A stretch of 64,000 bases of DNA, taken from NCBI GenBank assembly GCA_018398805.1, contig JAGFBZ010000339.1:1-64000 (forward strand). The letters are read 5' to 3'. Source of the stretch: Hirundichthys speculiger (Eukaryota; Chordata; Actinopteri; Beloniformes; Exocoetidae). The notes below the pieces were generated by a model. The model was given only the letters and a program-made list of their open reading frames with translations. It was not told the origin of the DNA and did not search any database. The position numbers and the translations under genes were made by a program. Shown piece by piece: positions 56,950 through 64,000 of this stretch; within the stretch, counting starts at the first letter, position 1, and every line of letters begins with the position of its first letter.

Positions 56950-58010
56950 GAGAGGTATCTAAGTGTATTTGATGATGTTTTTTTTGTTATTTGCTTGAAT
57001 TAATATGAGTCCCAACTCTTGACTGAAAAAGAGTAGAAGAAACTGATGAAATGGAGAAAACAAACAACCAAAACAAAACAAAAGCTGCAGCTTTAATAAG
57101 TTACAGAGTCATATTAACTTTGATGATGATGATTTTGAATATGAATATTGATTTATCTGTATACCGTAGTACAATTCACAGTGTTATGCTCGGTACATGT
57201 TCTCTCCCGTACTTGCAGTGATGATGATGATACATGGGGGTTTAATTTAAAAAAATAATAAAAATCAGGGTTAAAGTTTATTACCCCCAAAATTTAATTG
57301 ATTTAAGTTAACGCTGGGTCTATAATATAGATTTTTTTTCTTTTGTGTTTTTCGTTGTTGATTGTAAATATTTTTCACCTTCACTTTACAACCGTCTTGA
57401 ATCTCTGCTGCGGAACCTTCGTTCTCTCTGGGAAACATGGGGTGCTCTATAATATGTAACGCACAGGCCGGACATTGGTCTCTGAAGTCACATTGAGGAT
57501 TCAAGTTCGCTGACGGAGCTATCGGGTAATGTTAAACGCTTTTTTGATAAAATACCGCACTCATATTATATTCCATCATGAGGTTAATTTATTTATTCAT
57601 TAACTTTATTATTTGAGACACTGACATACCTAGCGGATTTTGTTTGTAGGACTGCAGCGGTGACGGGCATGGCGGCTTCAAAATCACTTCAATTTTTGAC
57701 AATTTCGTCTAAACCTTTCCAACTGCACCATCTACTTGTCCTACAAAGGACTAAACACTCACATGAAAGTGAAGTGACTTTTTTAAAGTGGGGTCACTTT
57801 TTTTTGTTTGTTTGTTTGTTTTTAAATCCAATTTTGTGTTGTTTATATGTCGTTGTGCCTGTTTCGCCATCTGTTTATGTATTGTTAATTATGTATGGAG
57901 GACCATTGATCAAAATCATTAATACTGAGTACATAAAATAAATAAACAAAGATAGTAATCTTTGAATGTAGTTATTCATAAACAGTTTGGTTCGTATGGA
58001 TTTGGACAGT
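56950..58010. other. Intergenic or 5' untranslated region of AURKAIP1
   Basis: AT-rich, with a short GC-richer segment at 57400-57530 ending in CTATCGG followed by GTAATG, a possible splice donor of a non-coding first exon. An acceptor-like TTTTGTTTGTAG lies at 57644-57655. Neither can be confirmed without transcripts. Confidence 0.3.
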
Positions 58011-58019
58011 AGCAGAGTT

Positions 58020-58740
58020 TTTATGATTTTTGCTTTTAGTCTATTTGCAGTCTATTTGAAATAAAACATTTAAGATGTGGTAAAATTGTAGGCTTTCAGC
58101 TTTAATTTAGGAGGTTTCACAAAAATATGGTTTTACCATTTATTAATTACAGCCATTTTCAGCAAAGTACCTCAATTTTCAAGGGCTTGAAAATATTCAG
58201 ACAAAGGGGCATAATTGTAAATATAACCATGATTTTTAATACTTTGAGTTAAAAAAAAAAAAAAAAAAAAAATCGCATACAGTTGATGGCTGAAGTTTGG
58301 AGCCCATTGACATCACTAAATTCTCTATTTTCTATCCAGGAAAGCTTTGCCAGTCTTTTCACTACAGAACAGTTGCAGCCTGTTCATTGATCTTTCTGCC
58401 TTTGGTTTTGCCTCCATTCTCTGAAAAGCATGTCCCTCTGGGTTGAGATCAGGCGGTTGAATTGGCTGTTTAATTTCTTTGCCTTCAAAATGTCTTGAGT
58501 TGCTTTCGCAGTATGTCTACGGTCATTATCCATCTGCACCGTAAAGCACTATCCTGTCCCTTTTATAGGATTTGGCTGAATGTGAGCAGAGAGGATAGCC
58601 CTGTACACCTTAGAATTCATTAAGCTACTTCTGTCAGCAGTCGCATCATCAATAAACACCAGTAACCCCATTCTGTTGGCAGCCATACATGCTTATGTCA
58701 TAATGTGGTGGAAACGTTTATTGTCTCTGTTTTAGCCACT
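58020..58740 (-). pseudogene. Tc1/mariner-type transposase relic
   Basis: Minus-strand fragments read WIMTVDILRKQLK, SQPRGTCFSENGGKTKG and ENLVMSMGSKLQ, interrupted by stops. These fit the C-terminal half of a Tc1/mariner-like transposase (dying relative of the DND...NPEGHAF...VMSMGSRLQ type). A 22-base A run lies at 58251-58272. Confidence 0.6.
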
Positions 58741-59164
58741 AAAAAACTAAGGATTCTGAGTAAGACCAACAAATATACCTTAAATAACAACACTTCTCAA
58801 TTAGTTGGTAATAGTTAAACTATTATTTGATTAATTCAAATCTTTAATAAAAAGCTTGACACAAAGTCATTGTCTATCTACTTTGATATTTATTTCTAGG
58901 GTCATTTTTCTGTAGCTTCATCATCTTTAATGTCAATTCCTTTTCTTGCCATTTGAAGAATGTATCTTTTTTGGGTACTGCATTACCAGCTGGGACAAGT
59001 CAGTGCAGTTTTATGTTACAATTCTTGCTTTACGGCTTCCTGGACGTTTCAGTTTGCTCTTCATCAAATGGGATTTTCTCAAAAGCAGAACTTGAGGTCA
59101 GTTTTTAAGTATTTTGAAAGCCGCGTGTAAGAAATGTGACCCAGTATTTTGTTCACGCCCACAG

Positions 59165-59218
59165 AACCGCTGATCGGGCAACCCATTCCTGATGACTTCA
59201 TTCTCCTGATCGTTGATC
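59165..59218 (+). other. AURKAIP1 5' untranslated part of the first coding exon
   Basis: An acceptor-like TTTTGTTCACGCCCACAG precedes 59165, so a non-coding exon upstream is likely. The exact transcription start cannot be seen. Confidence 0.35.
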
Positions 59219-60497
59219 ATGTTTTCCTCAAGAGTTATCCTTCGACTTAGTCTTTTACATCGAGCGACTTGTGAGTATGAGCAAATGTCTTTATCTTCTA
59301 TGATCTTTTGTATTGTTTTTATGTTCCTTCACTTAGTAGAGTGACTTGACTCGACTCAGTTTTTTTTTTTTTGTCATTTTTTTAATTTGTCTTTTCCGCT
59401 GTAGATAGTATGAGGTGGTATTTTAGTACCACCAGGGCCTCCAAAGCAACTAATGTTAAGTAATTACTAACAACTATATGAGCATCTTTTTTTCTTTTGA
59501 TCTCAACTTTTGTGAGCACATGGCTGTTACAACCTATAATATTTAAAACATGCATATTTGGAGCCAGTAACAAAATCCCACAGTGCAGGGGCCCTAAAAA
59601 CAACCGAACGTGGGTGGGTGGGTGCCTAGTATGAAAAGCTAGGTGAGCTGTGTTAATGGGAAATCAGTGTATAATGTTGCTCATATTGACAGAAGCTCTT
59701 TTTCTCTTAATGCCCAGGTGCACTTAAACCCCGTGGAGAAATCTTAAATGGATGTGTACAAGCAGCCTTTCCTGCTCACTGCTCCTCATTACAGCAGAAA
59801 CTAAGAACCTACTCGACAGCAGCAGACAACACATCTCCACCACGATGGATCCAACTTGAGCCAGAGTTGGACGAGGCCCTCGTACCACGCAAGCTGTCAG
59901 TGAGTCCTCTGGAGAGCTGGCTCTCGCTGCGCTACTCCCTTCCTCCCCTGCTGGAGTCTCCTCAGCCACAGGGAGACGCAGAGCTGCTCGGAGAGAAGGT
60001 GCTGCCACCCTTATCTGCGCCTGTGTTGGAGGATGGAGAAGGCTCAGCGTCACCCTTGAGATGTAAGAATGTTCTAGAGATCCGACGGTTGAAAATGAAC
60101 CGACATAAATACAAGAAGCTGCTAAAACGGACTAAATTCGTCAGGAAAAGAGTGCTGGAGGGCAGAGGGAAGAAGAAGCAGGTGAGGGAAATTGTACAAT
60201 TACCTGATAATTTTTAATTCACTTTTCAGTTCACTTTTATTTGTGAAAAGTGTGTGAAATAATTTATGTTTATGGGAAAGGATTTTATTACCTTTGTTTC
60301 AGATAACAGTGAAGGTTAATTTTGTTACATCAATATTTACAAAACTGCCGCGTGTATGTGTGTGCGTGGATTCTACCCAGAAACGATTTGAGGATGACCT
60401 TAAGAGGATTTGGAGGCGAGCTGGACTGAAGAAGGCTCCAGCAGGGTGGACCACACCGGCAATCTTCATCAGATATTCTGGAAACAAAAGTAACTGA
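59219..60497 (+). CDS. aurkaip1: AURKAIP1, mitochondrial small-subunit ribosomal protein mS38
   Basis: Three coding exons, 59219-59270, 59718-60181 and 60381-60497, total 633 bases: 210 residues and TGA. Splice sites are GTGAGT (59271), CAG (59715-59717), GTGAGG (60182) and CCCAG (60376-60380); phases 1 and 0 match. The protein starts [17 protein letters not shown], an Arg/Ser/Leu-rich, acid-free mitochondrial-presequence type. The family signatures follow: [19 protein letters not shown], then [35 protein letters not shown] and [18 protein letters not shown] near the C-terminus. The human protein is about 199 residues, so this is full length. mS38 is an extended basic protein of the mitoribosomal small subunit; Aurora-A interaction is reported for the mammalian protein. 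The frame is intact and looks functional. Confidence 0.95.
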
Positions 60498-60652
60498 GAG
60501 GTGCAGAACAGGGATTTGAGTTTGCTACATCCTTTGCACTGGATGACCTACATACACATTCATTCACTATAATCTTCTCGTCATTTCAGCTTCATGTTTT
60601 TGTGATGGGACTGTATTCTCTGTGCATCCAGTTAGTTTTATTATGTACATCA

Positions 60653-60658
60653 AATAAA
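60653..60658 (+). terminator. AURKAIP1 polyadenylation signal
   Basis: AATAAA 156 bases after the stop codon, followed by a CT-rich and then GTGTGT-rich sequence (60690-60710), the usual downstream element. Confidence 0.8.
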
Positions 60659-60743
60659 GATCTCTCTCTCTGTCAAGTCCAAGACATGTGATGTGTGTGT
60701 GTCTGTGTTTATTATTATTATTTTTTTTAAATATAGGAATATA

Positions 60744-61111
60744 TAGTCATGGAAAAAATTATTAGACCACCATTTTTTCTTCACTTTCTTGTTCATTTTA
60801 ATACCTGGTACCACTAAACGTCATCATGTGACTAAAACAGACAGAAAAGAAAACACTGAATGCATAAAAGCAGTGTTTTTGGCAGTACAACGCCATAGCT
60901 ATTGATGTAAAAACTTAAGTGATTTAGGTTATAATCAAGAAAACCATGGAAAATGGTAAAATATCAGCTCTTAAATAAAACTCTTATGAGCAATCTTTGT
61001 GGTTATCATTATGTTTGTCCAAACAAATGTACCTTTAGTTGTACCAGGCATTAAAATGAACAAGAAACTGAAGAAAACAAGGATGGTCTAATAATTTTTT
61101 TCATTACTGTA
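60744..61111. mobile_element. Mariner-type MITE with long inverted ends
   Basis: The left end ATGGAAAAAATTATTAGACC and the right end GGTCTAATAATTTTTTTCAT are inverted repeats. The similarity extends about 70 bp inward (CTTGTTCATTTTAAT, CCTGGTAC), with TA at both borders. There is no coding sequence. Confidence 0.85.
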
Positions 61112-61479
61112 GGTTGCTAATGCCATGATTCAAGTGTTAACATAATTCCCTATCTGAACTGTAGATGGCAGTATTTTTGCCAGATTAAAAAAGCCTTTCA
61201 ATGGTTTCTGATTCCAGCACAATGTGGCGTATTTGCTCAGTTTCTAAACGTGTATATGCTTTGGAACCTCTATTTTACACAAAAACAATTGGAGCTTCCC
61301 CCGATAAGACAAAAATGCGTTGATATGATTCATCATAGAAGATTGGAACTCCCGTTCATTTCTGTTTCACTGTTAATTCCAGTTATGTTTCAAAGTGTAA
61401 TTAAAGACTTATACTTGATGGAGAAACGTGCAGAGCAATGAGCTCGTTTTACTTTACAGTCATGCCTGTCAAGTTTTGC

Positions 61480-61737
61480 AACTGCGGGCATTTTGATATA
61501 AAAAGTGTTATTGCGCATGTTTGTGAAGATGGACCGGGCCGGTGTCGGGTTTCGCGGACAGACGGAGGCGGAGCCTGCGGAGCTCCAGACTGCAGGAACA
61601 ACAGAATCCAGCTGCTGCTCGGGGAACTTTGAAGTGTTCATGCGTGTTAACAATTGATGCGGACAGCACATCCGACTGGAGCTCAGCTCTGCTGCCAACT
61701 CAGAGGAAGACGCGGACAGACATGACTGTGCTTCACA
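61480..61737 (+). promoter_or_regulatory. Candidate promoter and first exon of an unidentified gene
   Basis: This CpG-richer stretch ends in ATGACTGTGCTTCACA (61722-61737) directly before GTAAGT, a consensus splice donor. That would give a first coding exon of 16 bases. The following 2.2 kb has no exon I can recognise, consistent with a first intron. The gene cannot be named from this. Confidence 0.35.
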
Positions 61738-64000
61738 GTAAGTCTTCTAGTTTCTCTTTCTAAAGTTTAAGAAAAGTCTTCAGAAAACTTCCTTTGCCTT
61801 AATTAGATCCAGGTTAGAATTAGTCGTCGGGAATGAAACCAGACTGATTTTCCTAAATGGCTCTGCCGTTTCAAAATTTAACCAGAATTTAAGAATATAT
61901 CTGTATATGTTGATCATTTATTAACTTCATGAAAGTCGTGCGTTCCAAATTAATTTAAATCCTGGGCCATTAATAAACAATTAACTGTAGTTAGTCAACA
62001 GTGCAGTCTAAAATGGCATTCTCTAACGTGAGTGGCTGGATTGATGATTATCCCTGTTTTAACTGGGTGCATATACTGCAACTCAAATTTAAAGCACCAT
62101 ATTGATTTCAAGTAGCATTTGTTCAGTTAAAAATAAATAAATAAATAAAAACTGATGGCTACTGGATTGGAACTGTGGGCTTTCATATCAATCTTTAAGC
62201 AGTGGTAGAAATATGCAGTAACAGCCAACATTTGTGAGACATAAAACAAAAAAGCAGGGCCCCGTCTCTGATTCTCCACTGGATACTGGCCTCATATGAC
62301 TTGGGATCATTTATGTGGTTTGTCCAGTTAGGACTGGGATAAAACACCCATTTTAGGCCAATGTCCATTCATCATCCGTGTACCCGGGTACAACCACCAC
62401 TGCAACACCAGCATGAAACCCACTAACAATCCACAATGCAGCCCTATTTTTCAGCCCATTTGTATCTCGGATACAAATGTTGACTCAATTTTCTGATTTT
62501 AATTTCAAAGTTGGTTTTTTTTCAACCCCTCCTTTTCAACAGATGCTCTTTTATACTGTAAATTAATGTTAAACCTTTAGTGATCCTGTCATCACGTGTT
62601 CCAACATGCAGTAAAAAGTGTAATGCTTTAGATTACGATGTATCTGCTCTAGACTTTCTCACGTAAGCACAGTTGCTTAAGACTGGATTTTTTAAATGTA
62701 TTTATTTTTTTAAAGCAGCACACTTCAGAAGATAAAATGGATTCAGGCCCATGAACTTGAAAGTGAACTTCAACCTTCAGTAAAGCTGCCTGCTGTGACT
62801 GCCTTCAGCCTGTTGATGCAGTCACACTGTTGTGAATGTGGGATTTTTTTTTTTTTTTTTTTTTAATGGCTTCATCCCAATATGTTTCCAGTTATCTGTG
62901 GTCTGAGTGAAGGAGTCAGCACAATCCAGCAGCCAGTCATTATGTGTGTCGGTAATGAGTGTTTTACCACGACTGGGTTGTTTGGGAGGAGGAGGGGATT
63001 CACTGGAACCACGTTTATGATGGTTGGGTCTGTTTTAATGAACAGCCACAAACAACAGGGCATGGAAAAGGTTCGAATTGCTGTTTTGAGTAGAACAGAC
63101 ACATGAGCACACAACTACTCATTCAAGACAGAAATGACAAGGCTCAAAATATGATAGTATGTTTAGATTCTGGAAAGACCCTGTAGGCAGTCACTTTTGA
63201 ACCCACTTTGACCTGCAGAAAGTTGCCCACACACTGAGACAAGGTTTCCTTTTTTTTTTTTTTTTTACTTTATATAGTTACCTATACAGCAATGGCATTT
63301 TGTAAACATCTGAACAGCTTTGCATGAAATATTTGCACCACTCTGGTCACAGTCCATATACACCGCCCCCCCTAAACCCCCAGGAAATGGTGTATAGGCC
63401 CAGTGGTGGAATGATGACAACCAATACAAAATCAAGGACTTGAAATGATAAAGAAGCCATTTTCACTACCTTCTAAGACACACACCTGAGTGTTTTCGCA
63501 GGGCAGTAAATCCATTCTCCGTGCCTCTGAATGTATCTTTGTATATTTAGCTGAGTCTGCAGCTGGTAAGTTTGGTTTGATTTATTTTCAACCTGTGATG
63601 GGACTGTGAGCAAACTTCACATACCCGCAACATTCATGAGTCACAGAAAATTATGCTGACTGGATTAGTTCTATTGAATTTCTTTCTCACATAAAACGTG
63701 TTTCTTACCGTCCCCTTCATGATCCTCTGTGTGAGTCGGAGGGTTCAAAATGACAGAGGTGATTTTCAGGTCATTAGGTAAATGCCTGTTATTATCAACG
63801 GTAATTCAATAGCACATTAAGTCTTAAACCAGCCTGATGAGTAAACAGCTTCTTTGTCTCTAATTACAGGGGCCAGGGCACTTTGTTTTGCCATCTGTTG
63901 GAAAGTTTATCCCCTTCAATTGAAAAACACCTAATTTTTCCTGCATCAGGTGTCTTCTCTGAGGCCAGTACATGTAATGAAGGAATTTTGTTAAGCTTGA
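61738..64000. other. Non-coding sequence, probably intronic
   Basis: AT-rich sequence with poly-T runs at about 62847-62865 and 63251-63266. I see no exon, RNA gene or transposon that I can support. Confidence 0.4.

Noticed and set aside
57660..57941. Frame beginning MAASKSLQ as the start of AURKAIP1 or another gene
   Set aside because: No splice donor joins it in phase to a known exon and it runs into poly-T sequence. AURKAIP1 has a good start at 59219.

Overview
The window reads as a subtelomeric-to-proximal stretch of a vertebrate chromosome, most likely a ray-finned fish. The evidence is TTAGGG-type telomere repeats, teleost-style Helentron, L1/Tx1, Rex1/L2, Tc1/mariner and hAT elements, introns with GT-AG borders, and one ordinary vertebrate gene (AURKAIP1/mS38) near the right end. 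The C-rich telomere strand (CCCTAA) is on the + strand, so the ancestral chromosome end lay to the left.

Layout. (1) 1-19429: a macrosatellite of about 4.52 kb per unit. Each unit has about 2.67 kb of non-coding sequence plus about 1.85 kb of a 63-bp minisatellite that itself carries a CCTAACCCTAG core. Four units are essentially complete, a partial minisatellite block opens the window, and a fifth unit is cut off at a CCTAACC match to telomere sequence. (2) 19430-21690: three interstitial telomere tracts separated by about 1-kb modules. Two modules share a TATA-box promoter-like block, a hammerhead-ribozyme-like motif and a GC-rich 3' hairpin just before the CCCTAA tract. A third hammerhead-like motif follows the last tract. 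This resembles a family of non-coding, telomere-attached retroelements related in logic to Penelope-like elements. (3) 22240-42800, minus strand: two head-to-tail Helentrons (Helitrons with an endonuclease domain). The left copy keeps a 1511-codon Rep-helicase frame. The right copy is frameshifted in Rep/helicase but keeps the 5' half. Upstream of its transposase, 15 coding exons with matching phases encode an SGNH-hydrolase-like domain that can splice in frame into a C76/OTU-like cysteine-peptidase domain and then the transposase. (4) 40983-48500: DNA-transposon derivatives, tRNA-derived tandem repeats, and LINE and gypsy relics. (5) 48789-56075: a hAT-type element with a perfect 8-bp target duplication, an L1/Tx1 LINE relic interrupted by a small hAT-like MITE, a Rex1/L2 fragment and dispersed fish repeats. 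(6) 56650-64000: microsatellites, a Tc1/mariner relic, the intact three-coding-exon AURKAIP1 gene, a palindromic mariner MITE and a possible first exon of another gene.

Only AURKAIP1 looks like a conventional host gene. The transposon genes are relics or near-intact mobile DNA. The most unusual parts are the telomere/hammerhead modules and the spliced SGNH-peptidase-Helentron gene. All identifications are by reading the sequence; no database search or computation was run.
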